Of a stretch of DNA of 42,761 bases, positions 31,020 to 40,077 are shown in pieces. Both the position numbers and the translations under genes were made by a program. The stretch's first letter is position 1; the number at the start of each line of letters is the position of its first letter. The DNA comes from Saprospiraceae bacterium. Lineage in GTDB: Bacteria > Bacteroidota > Bacteroidia > Chitinophagales > Saprospiraceae. The notes beneath the pieces were generated by a model. It searched no databases. It had not been told where the DNA came from and saw only the letters and a program-made list of their open reading frames with translations. The stretch spans positions 1-42,761 of the forward strand of contig JAHBTW010000030.1 of NCBI GenBank assembly GCA_019638385.1, read 5' to 3'.

Positions 31020-33026
31020 ATGTTTTCAATCCCAAATCTCCGCTCCGCACTTAGGAGTGCGTTTATCGCTTTCCTACCGATAATGGCATGGATAGCCGGC
31101 GTTCAGCCCGCAACCGGACAGGTACTTCCGGAATTACCCAACGTTTACAAAGTACGCGAAACGCAGGCGCCCACGGTGGTGCAGCAGCGCCTGATCCAGA
31201 CCCGCAACGAGATCCGCGCTCAGAACCTGCAATTCAATGTGGGGTTCACATCCGTATCAGCACTTACGATCAAAGAAATCACGGGAGAAATTGAAGCCAC
31301 GCCTGCCGAAGTACAGGGCTTAAAAACCCTGTTCGGCAACCGCACTTTCATCGGTGTAATCTCCGACGACGGAGACGGTAGCAGCAGCGGAGGGCCTTGT
31401 TCGGCTTCTGCCGCAAAGTTCGATTCGCGCAACAACAATCAGGTGACGCCGGTGCGCAATCAACTGGGTTGCGGTTCCTGCTGGGCATTTGCTGCGGTGG
31501 CGGGCTATGAGTCCAACTACTTGAAAGTGAACGGCGTGGCGCCCAATACAGTAGATGCCTCCGAGCAGTACGCGCTCAACTGTTCCGGAGGAGGCAACTG
31601 CGGCGGCGGGCTTACCTACAAGGTTTTTCAATGGATGATTAACAACAACCGCAAGCTGTGTACCGAGGCACAGGCGCCCTACACGGCCAACGACAAGGCT
31701 TGCGCGCCGAGTTCCTGCACCTCGCCCTACTTTGCCGAGGCATGGGGCATCGTGCGCCCGGACAATGACATTTCCAAAATCGCTGCCGTAGCCGATATCA
31801 AGGCCGCTATATGCAAATACGGCTCGGTGGTAGTGAGTTGCTTAGTCACACAAAAATTCCAGGATTACACCAACGGCGTATTTTTTGACTTCACGAGCAA
31901 CACAAGCAGCCCAAGCTCCAACCACGCAGTACTGCTCGTAGGCTGGGATGATAGCAAAGGCGCCTGGCTGATGAAAAACTCCTGGGGTACCGGCTGGGGT
32001 GAAAACGGCTACATGTGGATTAAATACAACACCAGCAACATCGGCCGCCGCGCCTGCTGGGTGAAGGCCAAGCGCAATACCGGCACACAGGTTTCCCTCA
32101 ACGGATATTACAAAGGCAACGACAACGGCCACTATTACATCCGCACCGTGGGCAACAAGGTATATTGGTTTGGCGAGCACCCCAACGGAAACTGGGCCAA
32201 TGTGTTCCAGGGCACGCTCTCCGGCAGTCAGATCACCGGAAAATTTTACGACGTGCCGAAAGGCCGCGCCACCGGCAGCGGCAACCTGACACTGGAGGTG
32301 AACAACAACGGCAATGGTTTGGTAAAACTCTCCGGCGGATTCGGCGGCACTAATTGGACCAAAATGGCCCTGCCCGCTTCCGGCCTGCCCGGCAATCGCG
32401 ACGGGCAGTTCGGCGCTACTGTGCAGAGCGACGTATCGGGCCGCTGGACCTGCAACGACGGCGGTATCTATTACATTCGGCAGGTGGGCAGCGCAGTGGC
32501 CTGGTTTGGCGAAGCCTCCAACACCAACGGCAAACCCGGCTTTGCCAATGTAGGCGTAGGCACGCGCAGCGGCAACAACATCACCCTCGGCTGGGCCGAT
32601 GTGCCCAAGTGCGGGCTTTCCGGTCAGGGCACGCTTCAACTCTCCGTTTCCGGCGTAAATACCATTGCCAAAACCAGCGGCGGCGGATTCGGCGGTACCC
32701 AATGGACCCGGCAGAGCCTGGGGCCGAACATCACCGGAACCTGGAAAAATGTGGATGCCAATACCGGCAGCGTCACCCGTGTAGTGGTGACCAACAACTC
32801 TACCAAAGTACAGTGCTTCGGCAAGTGCAGCCCTTCCGATTGCGACTGGGGAACCGTCAACCTCTCGCCCAACGGCACGAAGTACAAAGCTGTGTTTGAC
32901 AGCAACGTTGCTACCCGCAATTTAGACCTTGAACTGCTCAGCAACGGGCAACTGCGGGTGAACATGAAGTCGGTATTCAAAGACAACCGCCCGACACAAA
33001 ATGCTACGCTGACTTTTAAGAAGTAA
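31020..33026 (+). CDS. papain-family (C1A) cysteine protease with three C-terminal beta-rich domains
   Basis: 668-aa exported protease. An N-terminal signal and an approximately 100-residue propeptide precede the catalytic domain (about 130-350). The catalytic triad is visible: Cys154 (GCGSCWAF), His302 (NHAVLLVGWD) and Asn320 (KNSWGTGWGENGYMWI), with CGG and cysteine pairs for disulfides. Two similar repeats follow (about 358-450 and 475-570). Each has a YYIR segment, a WFGE motif and a closing GGFGGTxWT. A third domain (about 575-668) has FGKCSPSDCDWG. The C-terminal domains may bind glycans or protein and are not a recognised T9SS sorting domain. It is co-transcribed with the upstream chagasin-like inhibitor, and a terminator follows. 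Confidence 0.92.
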   Translation: MFSIPNLRSALRSAFIAFLPIMAWIAGVQPATGQVLPELPNVYKVRETQAPTVVQQRLIQTRNEIRAQNLQFNVGFTSVSALTIKEITGEIEATPAEVQGLKTLFGNRTFIGVISDDGDGSSSGGPCSASAAKFDSRNNNQVTPVRNQLGCGSCWAFAAVAGYESNYLKVNGVAPNTVDASEQYALNCSGGGNCGGGLTYKVFQWMINNNRKLCTEAQAPYTANDKACAPSSCTSPYFAEAWGIVRPDNDISKIAAVADIKAAICKYGSVVVSCLVTQKFQDYTNGVFFDFTSNTSSPSSNHAVLLVGWDDSKGAWLMKNSWGTGWGENGYMWIKYNTSNIGRRACWVKAKRNTGTQVSLNGYYKGNDNGHYYIRTVGNKVYWFGEHPNGNWANVFQGTLSGSQITGKFYDVPKGRATGSGNLTLEVNNNGNGLVKLSGGFGGTNWTKMALPASGLPGNRDGQFGATVQSDVSGRWTCNDGGIYYIRQVGSAVAWFGEASNTNGKPGFANVGVGTRSGNNITLGWADVPKCGLSGQGTLQLSVSGVNTIAKTSGGGFGGTQWTRQSLGPNITGTWKNVDANTGSVTRVVVTNNSTKVQCFGKCSPSDCDWGTVNLSPNGTKYKAVFDSNVATRNLDLELLSNGQLRVNMKSVFKDNRPTQNATLTFKK

Positions 33027-33064
33027 GCATTACCAATAGCGCATCCGTCCAATTTTATTTAGCG

Positions 33065-33100
33065 GCAGGCAGCTTCTTTTGAGTTGCCTGCTGTTTTTTT
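33065..33100 (+). terminator. rho-independent terminator after the protease gene
   Basis: GCAGGCAGCT (33065-33074) pairs with AGTTGCCTGC (33082-33091) with one mismatch around a 7-nt loop, followed by TG and seven T. It lies 39 bp after the protease stop. Confidence 0.9.
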
Positions 33101-33168
33101 GTCTTGCAACCATATCACAACACTATTGTTTAGCACTTATTCTTGTATCCATCAACCTTGATTCGCCT

Positions 33169-33765
33169 ATGAAAGTCCTACTCACTGCGCTCCTCATTGC
33201 CGGCGCTCCGCTGTTGTTGCTCTCTTGTTTTGACTCCAATAAAATCGCTTCCCGCCCTATGGAAACTGCCATATCCAATCCTGACACGACCACCTTGTAT
33301 GATTTTACCGTCAATTCGCTGGAAGGCGAACCGGTGGCGCTCGAACAATTTCGCGGCAAAAAAGTAATCATCCTCAACGTCGCTTCCAAATGCGGCTACA
33401 CGCCGCAATATGCCGACTGGGAGAAGTTTTATGCCGAAAACAAAGAGGATGCGGTCGTCCTCGGCTTCCCCTGCAACGACTTCATGGGGCAGGAACCCGG
33501 CACGGCATCCGACATTGCCGAGTTTTGCCAAAAAAACTACGGCGTCACTTTTCCCATGTTTGAAAAAGTACATGTAAAAGGCGACAACAAAGCACCGCTG
33601 TACCAGTGGCTCACCGATTCGGCTCAAAACGGCTGGAACAATCAGGAGCCGAGCTGGAACTTCTGCAAATACCTCATCAATGAAAAAGGCGAACTGACGC
33701 ACTTCTTCGCCTCTAAAGTGAAACCCGACAGCCCGGAATTCATCGCGGCTATCGGAGGGTTTTGA
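33169..33765 (+). CDS. glutathione peroxidase family lipoprotein
   Basis: 198 aa from ATG 33169; an upstream in-frame ATG at 33079 lies in the terminator. The signal ends in a lipobox LLLLSC (Cys20), so it acts in the envelope. The thioredoxin-fold core has the peroxidatic Cys75 (NVASKCGYT), the Gln108 site in FPCNDFMGQEPGT, and the Trp-Asn pair Trp163/Asn164 in PSWNFCKYL. Cys120 (EFCQKNYG) sits where a resolving cysteine would be. These bacterial enzymes usually use thioredoxin rather than glutathione to reduce hydroperoxides. It is a cysteine, not selenocysteine, form. Repeat copy 7 follows within 4 bp. Confidence 0.92.
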   Translation: MKVLLTALLIAGAPLLLLSCFDSNKIASRPMETAISNPDTTTLYDFTVNSLEGEPVALEQFRGKKVIILNVASKCGYTPQYADWEKFYAENKEDAVVLGFPCNDFMGQEPGTASDIAEFCQKNYGVTFPMFEKVHVKGDNKAPLYQWLTDSAQNGWNNQEPSWNFCKYLINEKGELTHFFASKVKPDSPEFIAAIGGF

Positions 33766-33768
33766 GTT

Positions 33769-33815
33769 AGCTTCGAGCTGCGAGCTATGAGCTGCGAGGC
33801 TCATAGCTCGCAGCT
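33769..33815. repeat. heptamer inverted-repeat element, copy 7
   Basis: The left arm units are AGCTTCG, AGCTGCG, AGCTATG and AGCTGCG. The right arm has CATAGCT and CGCAGCT. The central AGTTT/AAACT core is reduced to AGGCT. It starts 4 bp after the glutathione peroxidase stop. Confidence 0.78.
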
Positions 33816-33881
33816 ATCTTGAATCCCCGGAAATAGAATTGTCCGAAACGCGTTATACGGCGGTCAAAACACCTGTCGGAT

Positions 33882-34904
33882 ATGCGAATTTCATCCCTGC
33901 TTATTGTATTGTTCTTAGTCACAGCGGCCTGCTCCTCGCTGCCGCGTGGCGATGCCGGCGAGCAAGCAGCACCGCTTGCGCCTGACTATGCCAATCCCGA
34001 TCACTGGGCAGCCCTGCCGCAACGCGCCGATAATGCCGACCGGACGCCGACCGATTCGCTTACCGACAACCAAAGCATCGCGCCGGCAGATGTGTTCTTC
34101 CTCCACCCGACCACCTACACCGGCGACCGGGGCCAAAAAAGCTGGAACGGGCCGGTGGATGACCCCGATCTCAATGCCAAAACAGACAATGGTTCCATCC
34201 TCTATCAGGCCAGTATTTTCAATGGAGCGGGCCGGGTGTATGCGCCGCGCTACCGGCAGGCGCATTTGCATGCTTATTTTACCAAAGACAAAAACAAACC
34301 CACGGCTATTCGCGCATTTGAAGTGGCGTATCGCGATGTGCGAGCTGCATTTGAATACTACCTTGAGCACTACAATGAGGGGCGCCCCATCATTATCGCC
34401 TCACACAGTCAGGGTACTACGCATGCCAAGCAATTGCTACGGGATTTCTTCGACGGCAAACCCTTGCAGGAACGCCTCGTCGCTGCGTATCTCGTGGGCA
34501 TTCCTGTGGAAAATGGCTATTTGAATCAAATTCCGCCCTGCGAACGCCCCGACGATACCGGCTGCTATTGCTCCTGGCAGAGTTTTCGCAAAGGACACAC
34601 GCCTCCGTATCACCTGCCCGGAGGCCGCATTGTAGCCACCAACCCCCTCCTGTGGAATACGGGTAGTGATTATGCGCCCGCCGCGCTCAACGATGGCGCC
34701 GTACTCCGCGATTTTAATAAAATATTCCCCCAACTGGCCGATGCGCAGGTACACGATGGGCTGTTGTGGGTCACCAAGCCCCGGTTTCCGGGTAGTATCT
34801 TCTTCACGCGCCCCAATTACCACATTGCTGATTACAACTTCTATTATATGAATGTACGCAACAATGCCATGCGTCGCGTGGAAGCGTATTTGAAAAAACA
34901 GTAG
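33882..34904 (+). CDS. DUF3089-family lipoprotein, alpha/beta-hydrolase-like
   Basis: 340-aa protein with lipoprotein signal MRISSLLIVLFLVTAAC. The family core is clear: PADVFFLHPTTYTGDRGQKS, SIFNGAGRVYAPRYRQAHL, EVAYRDVRAAFEYYLEHYN and the nucleophile-like motif IIIASHSQGTTHAKQLL. DUF3089 proteins share the alpha/beta-hydrolase fold. A likely Ser nucleophile in SHSQG suggests esterase or lipase activity, but no substrate is known. It is followed 24 bp later by the P-type ATPase gene, whose base composition differs sharply, so co-transcription may be secondary. Confidence 0.85.
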   Translation: MRISSLLIVLFLVTAACSSLPRGDAGEQAAPLAPDYANPDHWAALPQRADNADRTPTDSLTDNQSIAPADVFFLHPTTYTGDRGQKSWNGPVDDPDLNAKTDNGSILYQASIFNGAGRVYAPRYRQAHLHAYFTKDKNKPTAIRAFEVAYRDVRAAFEYYLEHYNEGRPIIIASHSQGTTHAKQLLRDFFDGKPLQERLVAAYLVGIPVENGYLNQIPPCERPDDTGCYCSWQSFRKGHTPPYHLPGGRIVATNPLLWNTGSDYAPAALNDGAVLRDFNKIFPQLADAQVHDGLLWVTKPRFPGSIFFTRPNYHIADYNFYYMNVRNNAMRRVEAYLKKQ

Positions 34905-34928
34905 CGTGCGATAAATTCACCATAACCA

Positions 34929-37460
34929 ATGCCTGCCAATAATTTCAACATAACTGGTTTAACCGATGAAGAGGTAACGCTTGCAAGACAAAAATTTGGC
35001 TACAATAAACTGCAATACAAAAAAGAAAATGGCTTTTTGGCGGCGCTGAAAAGCCTCGCAAAAGAGCCGATGGTGATTTTATTGTTTGTAGCGGCGCTCA
35101 TTTATTTTGTCAGTGGTAAAACCGGCGATGGTATTTTTCTTACTTCTGCTATTATTTTAGTTGCTGCGATTTCCTTGTATCAAGACTCCAGAAGCCGCAA
35201 TGCGTTAGAAAAATTAAAAACCTTTACTCAGCCCTATTGCAAAGTAATCAGAGGCGGGGAGGTGGTGGAAATAAAAAGCGAAGAACTGGTCGTGGGCGAC
35301 AGTCTGATGGTGGAAGAAGGCGCCTATATTGCAGCAGATGGCATCATTGAACATTCCAATGATTTTTCAGTAAATGAATCAATTCTAACCGGGGAGTCAT
35401 TCTCCGTTTTTAAAGACAAAACAAAAGAGGACAACTTTATTTATTTGGGAACAACAGTTGCCGGTGGGTTGGTCATTGCGAGGGTAATCAATATAGGAAA
35501 CGAAACGCGGCTTGGCAAAATAGGTAAAAGTATAGAAAGCATACATGAAGAAAAGACTCCTTTAGAGCTACAGATAACCAATTTTGTAAAAAAAATGGTT
35601 GTTGCGGGTGTCGTAGTTTTTTTAATCGTTTGGGCCATCAACTATCTCAAGTCTCAAAATATTCTGGACAGCCTCCTCAATGCGCTCACCCTGGCAATGA
35701 GTATCTTGCCGGAAGAAATTCCCGTTGCTTTTACCACTTTTATGGCGCTTGGCGCTTGGCGTCTGATGAAAGCGGGCATTGTGGTGAAACAAATGAAAAC
35801 CGTTGAAACCCTGGGCAGTGCTACTGTTATTTGTACGGATAAAACCGGAACAATTACAGAAAACAAAATGAGTTTGGCCAAATTGTTTTTGCTCTCAACC
35901 GGAACGATTTCTCAGCCTGAAGATGCGTTGTCGGAAGAAGAAAAAGAGCTTATTCAATTGGCGATGTGGGCCAGCGAGCCGATCCCTTTTGATCCGATGG
36001 AGGTAGCATTGCATCAAACTTATACAGATGTGATACCGATGGACGATCGCCCCCATTACAAACTCATCCACGAATACCCTTTGAGCGGCAAACCGCCCAT
36101 GATGACCCATGTATTCGAAAATAGCAGGGGCCATAGAATCATAGCAGCCAAAGGCGCGCCGGAAGCATTGATGCATGTTTCTAAATTGACAAAACCTGAA
36201 CAGCAACAAATCAACGACGCCATTGAAACATTGGCAAAGGAGGGCTACAGGTTACTGGGAGTAGGTGTAGCAAGTTTTAGCGGCCAGGCATTTCCGACCA
36301 AACAACAAGAATTAAAATTTCAATTCAAAGGCGTTGTTGCCTTTTACGATCCTCCGAAAAAAAACATTCAAAAGGTACTGGATGATTTTAATGCCGCAGG
36401 AATTGTTGTAAAAATCATAACCGGCGATAATGCCGAAACCACAACCGCCATTGCCCGGCAAATCGGATTCAGGGGTTTTGAAAAAAGTATTTCCGGCGAT
36501 GAATTGATGAATTTACCACAAGCGGAATTACAAACGCGTGTAATGGATACGCATGTTTTTACCCGGATGTTTCCCGAAGCCAAGCTGAGAATAATAAACG
36601 CTTTAAAAGCGGAAAACCAAATCGTGGCCATGACCGGCGACGGCGTTAATGACGGCCCGGCGTTGAAAGCGGCGCACATCGGCATTGCAATGGGCAAAAA
36701 GGGAACAGAAATTGCCCGACAGGCCGCATCTTTGATTTTACTGGAGGATGATTTGTCCAAAATGGTGCATGCCGTAGCGATGGGCCGAAGGATTTATACC
36801 AATCTCAAAAAAGCCATCCAATACATCATCTCCATACACATACCGATCATTCTGACGGTATTTATTCCTTTGGCTTTCGGATGGGTTTATCCAAATATTT
36901 TTTCTCCTGTACACATCATTTTTTTAGAGTTAATAATGGGGCCAACCTGCTCCATTATTTATGAAAATGAACCCCTGGAAAAAAACACGATGATTCAACA
37001 ACCAAAGCCCCTGACAACAACATTTTTCAACTGGAAGGAACTCTCCATCAGCATCATACAGGGATTGGCCATTACGGCCGGCACCTTACTGGCCTATCAA
37101 TATTCTGTTCGGCAGGGATACAATGAGGACGTCACCCGAACAATGACTTTTACGGTTTTAATCGTGGCCAATATTTTCCTTACCCTCATCAACCGTTCAT
37201 TTTATTATTCCATATTAACCACCCTGAAGTACAAAAACAATCTGGTACCGCTCATCATTTTTATAACCATCGCTATCGTCGGATTGCTGCTTTTTATAAA
37301 ACCCTTAGCGTCCTTTTTTCAATTTGCATCCCTGAATATGGCTCAGTTGCTCCTCTGCGCCGGCATCGGCTCCTCGTCTGTCATTTGGTTTGAATTGATA
37401 AAATGGATGAAAAGAATCAAGCCTTCCCTCACTTCCCCGCGAAAAACAACGCATTACTGA
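34929..37460 (+). CDS. P-type cation-transporting ATPase with variant PEEIP motif
   Basis: 843-aa P-type ATPase. An N-terminal cation-ATPase domain (TDEEVTLARQKFGYN) is followed by the actuator loop TGES (SILTGESF), the phosphorylation motif DKTGTITENK, TGD and the hinge GDGVNDGPALKAAHIGIAMG. About ten membrane helices are present. In helix M4 the usual PEGLP of calcium pumps is PEEIPVAF. The M6 region reads LELIMGPTCSIIYENEP and lacks the TDGLPA-type acidic motif of SERCA. The transported ion is therefore uncertain. The gene is A+T-rich relative to its neighbours (one sampled 60-bp stretch is about one-third G+C), suggesting acquisition. Its 3' end overlaps the convergent M14 gene by 32 bp. 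Confidence 0.88.
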   Translation: MPANNFNITGLTDEEVTLARQKFGYNKLQYKKENGFLAALKSLAKEPMVILLFVAALIYFVSGKTGDGIFLTSAIILVAAISLYQDSRSRNALEKLKTFTQPYCKVIRGGEVVEIKSEELVVGDSLMVEEGAYIAADGIIEHSNDFSVNESILTGESFSVFKDKTKEDNFIYLGTTVAGGLVIARVINIGNETRLGKIGKSIESIHEEKTPLELQITNFVKKMVVAGVVVFLIVWAINYLKSQNILDSLLNALTLAMSILPEEIPVAFTTFMALGAWRLMKAGIVVKQMKTVETLGSATVICTDKTGTITENKMSLAKLFLLSTGTISQPEDALSEEEKELIQLAMWASEPIPFDPMEVALHQTYTDVIPMDDRPHYKLIHEYPLSGKPPMMTHVFENSRGHRIIAAKGAPEALMHVSKLTKPEQQQINDAIETLAKEGYRLLGVGVASFSGQAFPTKQQELKFQFKGVVAFYDPPKKNIQKVLDDFNAAGIVVKIITGDNAETTTAIARQIGFRGFEKSISGDELMNLPQAELQTRVMDTHVFTRMFPEAKLRIINALKAENQIVAMTGDGVNDGPALKAAHIGIAMGKKGTEIARQAASLILLEDDLSKMVHAVAMGRRIYTNLKKAIQYIISIHIPIILTVFIPLAFGWVYPNIFSPVHIIFLELIMGPTCSIIYENEPLEKNTMIQQPKPLTTTFFNWKELSISIIQGLAITAGTLLAYQYSVRQGYNEDVTRTMTFTVLIVANIFLTLINRSFYYSILTTLKYKNNLVPLIIFITIAIVGLLLFIKPLASFFQFASLNMAQLLLCAGIGSSSVIWFELIKWMKRIKPSLTSPRKTTHY

Positions 37461-39960
37461 AGAGCAACTTGCCGTTTTCCCAAAAGCCACGGAACAGTGG
37501 ATTGTCCACCATATATATGACGGCGCCGCGCCCTTTTTGCTCCAGACCGAACACCAGCGTGTTTTTCATTTGCTCTTTGGCGTGCATACCCACAAACCCG
37601 GTATATTGCAGGTTCTCGCCCAGGGTGCCCGCATTCCAGGCGCCTTTTAGCCAGGGATAGCGCTGCGTATTGGTTTTTAGCGAAAAATAGGCATCCGACA
37701 AACCGAAAGATAAGGGGTGCGTCCGATCAAGGTTTACTTTGAAAATCGCACCGGGTATGCCGCTGCTGATAGACTGGCGGTCCTGATCGCCGTAGGCCGC
37801 CAGACGGCTTTCCAACTCGACTTTTTCCGCGGCGCTCTCGGCTTTGTTCTTCTCGTCGGTGCTCGCGTAGCGGGTCAGAGCGAATCCTTTTTTATCCTCC
37901 AGAGAGTACAAGGCGCTGCCCACGGCAATGAGCCGGCCTCCTTTTGCGATCCATTCGCCGAGCCTGTCTGCCGCAGCGTCGTCTATGCGATAGTTGCCGT
38001 CGGTCATGATGAGTACGTTGTAATCACTCAGGTCCAACGAGCCAATATTGGCCGCCGGAAGCGCCGCAAAGGGGTAGCCCAATTCCTGCTCCAAGAAATG
38101 CCACACTTGTCCGTAGGAGTTGGAATACGTTCCCTCGCCCGATAACACGGCAATGTTGGGCCGGGCCGTCATGGGCAGATTGGGCGAACCGAAATCGTAG
38201 CCTTTTTCTACCATGCCGGAGCGCACGCCGAATACCTCTGCCGCATATTTTCGGGCGGTTGTTGTCACAATTTCATCAAACGCATCGCCGGCGAGGCGGT
38301 TATCGGCGCGCGTGATGATGACGGTACCGGGCGCAAAGTCGCGGCCCTCTATGCGGAAGGCCGAATTGGCAAAACGCGCCCTGATGCCGTGTTGCAACAA
38401 CTCGCCCAACAGGCGCGCATCTTCCATCGATTGCCAGCGCAACACATACGCATAGGGCTTCTGGCCGGTAGCCAAATTCGCAGCCGGAGCAGGTACAGCA
38501 AAGGCGCCCTGCGGGTCGAAGCGCTCCTTCAGCGCAAAGGCATGGAGGCCGTAGGCATAAGGCAATGCCCAGGCGGTGATGTCGTACGTAGCCGAATCGG
38601 CCAATTGTGTTTGGGGTTCTAAGAGAATTTGCGCCAGCGTACCGGCCGGCTGATAAGCGCTCACCACCAAATCGTTTTCCTCTATTTTTACGGAAGTCTC
38701 CGTTCCGGTTTTGTAATCGAATCCTTTTACCGTGGCACTTTTTCCGGCCTTGCCGTATCGAATACCGTTGCGGTCGAGCAGCGTGGTGATCGCTTTGAGG
38801 CGACCGACGGGGTTGTTGCCTTTGATGACGAAAGATTTGTACGCGCCGGGCGGGTTGTTGCGACTGCGGTCGTAAAACGCCTGGAAGTTGCGCACCAGAT
38901 CGGCTACATGTTGTGAAGCTATTTCTACCGTAGAAAGTGCCGAAGCCCGATGGTGGGCGACCCGGTCGTAGAGCGTAAGGGTATCGCCGTTTTCGAGCAG
39001 AATGGCCCGGCCGGCGCCGATACCGCCCTGTTCGTAGGTCATGCCGATGCTGCCGAGGTAGGTGGGATAGGTATCGCCGTAGCTCGGATAGAGCAGGTCG
39101 AAGCGCTCTTTGGTGAAATACAACCAGCCCTCACGGTCGAAGTACCGGGCGTGGTTGTTGCCGATGGTGGTTTGGAAATTGCGCTGCCAGTCGGTGATGT
39201 ACGCATGAAACGGCTCTGCCGCCGGCGCGAAGTAGTAAGGTTCGTTGTAGCCCTGCTCGTGTATGTCGGCAAATACATGGGGAAGCCATTGGCGGTACAA
39301 AACGGCGCGCTGCCGCGATTCCACCTGCGTTTGCCAGGCCCAGTCGCGGTTGAGGTCAAACAGGTAATGATTGACACGCCCGCCGGGCCAGGGTTCGCGG
39401 TGCTCGCGGGCTTCGGGGCGCGGATCGGGCTTGGTAGGTGAAACGTCGCGGTACCAATTGGTGTAGCGCGAGTATCCGTCAGGATTGAGCGAAGGATCGA
39501 GCAGCACGACGGTATTTTTCAACCAATTTTGCGCGGCGGCATTGGCGGGATTGACTAAGTCGTACAACACGCCCATAGAGCTTTCCGAACCGGCGGCTTC
39601 ATTGCCGTGTACGCTGAAACCGAGGCCCACAATTGCCCGGTCGAGCGCCGCATCGGGACGGCCTTCCGCAAGGCCGGTGCGCCGCAAATGGTTCTGCCGG
39701 ATGTCCTCCAACTGGCGAAGGTTGTCGGGTGAAGACACAATCGCTACCATGAGGGGGCGCCCCTGCGTGGTATAACCGTAAGGGACCAACTTCACATGGG
39801 GGCTGTTGGCAGCCACATGTTCAAAGTAGCTCAGCAGCAAAGGATGCGGCGTGAATTGTTCGCCGAGTCGGTGCGGCAAAAAATTGTCGGGACTTTGCAA
39901 CTGCGCAGTGGAAAGGGCCGGCAGCAGCAGTGTCAGCGCAATGAGAAGATGTCGTATCAT
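37429..39960 (-). CDS. M14-family zinc carboxypeptidase, exported
   Basis: 843-aa exported peptidase with signal peptide MIRHLLIALTLLLPALSTAQ. The M14 catalytic domain (about 35-330) has zinc ligands His118 and Glu121 (GFSVHGNEAAG) and His234 (ADIHEQGYNE). It also has substrate-site DPSLNPDGYSRYTNWY, the NRDWAW stretch and the probable general base Glu310 (GMTYEQGG). About 500 more residues follow with no named domain; part (VLSGEGTYSNSYGQVWHFLE, YNVLIMTDGNYRI) resembles a class-I glutamine-amidotransferase-like alpha/beta fold seen in other large M14 relatives. It likely trims peptides outside the cell. Strong AGGAGG sequence lies 17 bp before the ATG. The 3' end overlaps the P-type ATPase gene. 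Confidence 0.9.
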   Translation of the reverse strand: MIRHLLIALTLLLPALSTAQLQSPDNFLPHRLGEQFTPHPLLLSYFEHVAANSPHVKLVPYGYTTQGRPLMVAIVSSPDNLRQLEDIRQNHLRRTGLAEGRPDAALDRAIVGLGFSVHGNEAAGSESSMGVLYDLVNPANAAAQNWLKNTVVLLDPSLNPDGYSRYTNWYRDVSPTKPDPRPEAREHREPWPGGRVNHYLFDLNRDWAWQTQVESRQRAVLYRQWLPHVFADIHEQGYNEPYYFAPAAEPFHAYITDWQRNFQTTIGNNHARYFDREGWLYFTKERFDLLYPSYGDTYPTYLGSIGMTYEQGGIGAGRAILLENGDTLTLYDRVAHHRASALSTVEIASQHVADLVRNFQAFYDRSRNNPPGAYKSFVIKGNNPVGRLKAITTLLDRNGIRYGKAGKSATVKGFDYKTGTETSVKIEENDLVVSAYQPAGTLAQILLEPQTQLADSATYDITAWALPYAYGLHAFALKERFDPQGAFAVPAPAANLATGQKPYAYVLRWQSMEDARLLGELLQHGIRARFANSAFRIEGRDFAPGTVIITRADNRLAGDAFDEIVTTTARKYAAEVFGVRSGMVEKGYDFGSPNLPMTARPNIAVLSGEGTYSNSYGQVWHFLEQELGYPFAALPAANIGSLDLSDYNVLIMTDGNYRIDDAAADRLGEWIAKGGRLIAVGSALYSLEDKKGFALTRYASTDEKNKAESAAEKVELESRLAAYGDQDRQSISSGIPGAIFKVNLDRTHPLSFGLSDAYFSLKTNTQRYPWLKGAWNAGTLGENLQYTGFVGMHAKEQMKNTLVFGLEQKGRGAVIYMVDNPLFRGFWENGKLLFSNALFFAGK

Positions 39961-40041
39961 GTCAGTAACTTGTTTTTTCCTCCTGAAAACTCCGTTGTAA
40001 TTAGTACATTGTAAAATAGTGGTCGGAAAGGTAATGCTTCT

Positions 40042-40070
40042 ATTTCAGTTTCGGGTTCAAGACCTGAAAT
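40042..40070. repeat. hairpin next to the IS element
   Basis: ATTTCAG (40042-40048) pairs with CTGAAAT (40064-40070), with an inner GGT/ACC pairing. It lies 7 bp outside the left end of the IS256-type element. No T-run follows. Confidence 0.4.
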
Positions 40071-40077
40071 TCCTCAG

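Noticed and set aside
40045..40077. tRNA-like T-arm (GGTTCAAGACC) just left of the IS element
   Set aside because: No matching acceptor stem or anticodon arm is found upstream at the right distance; the stretch is better explained as a simple hairpin.
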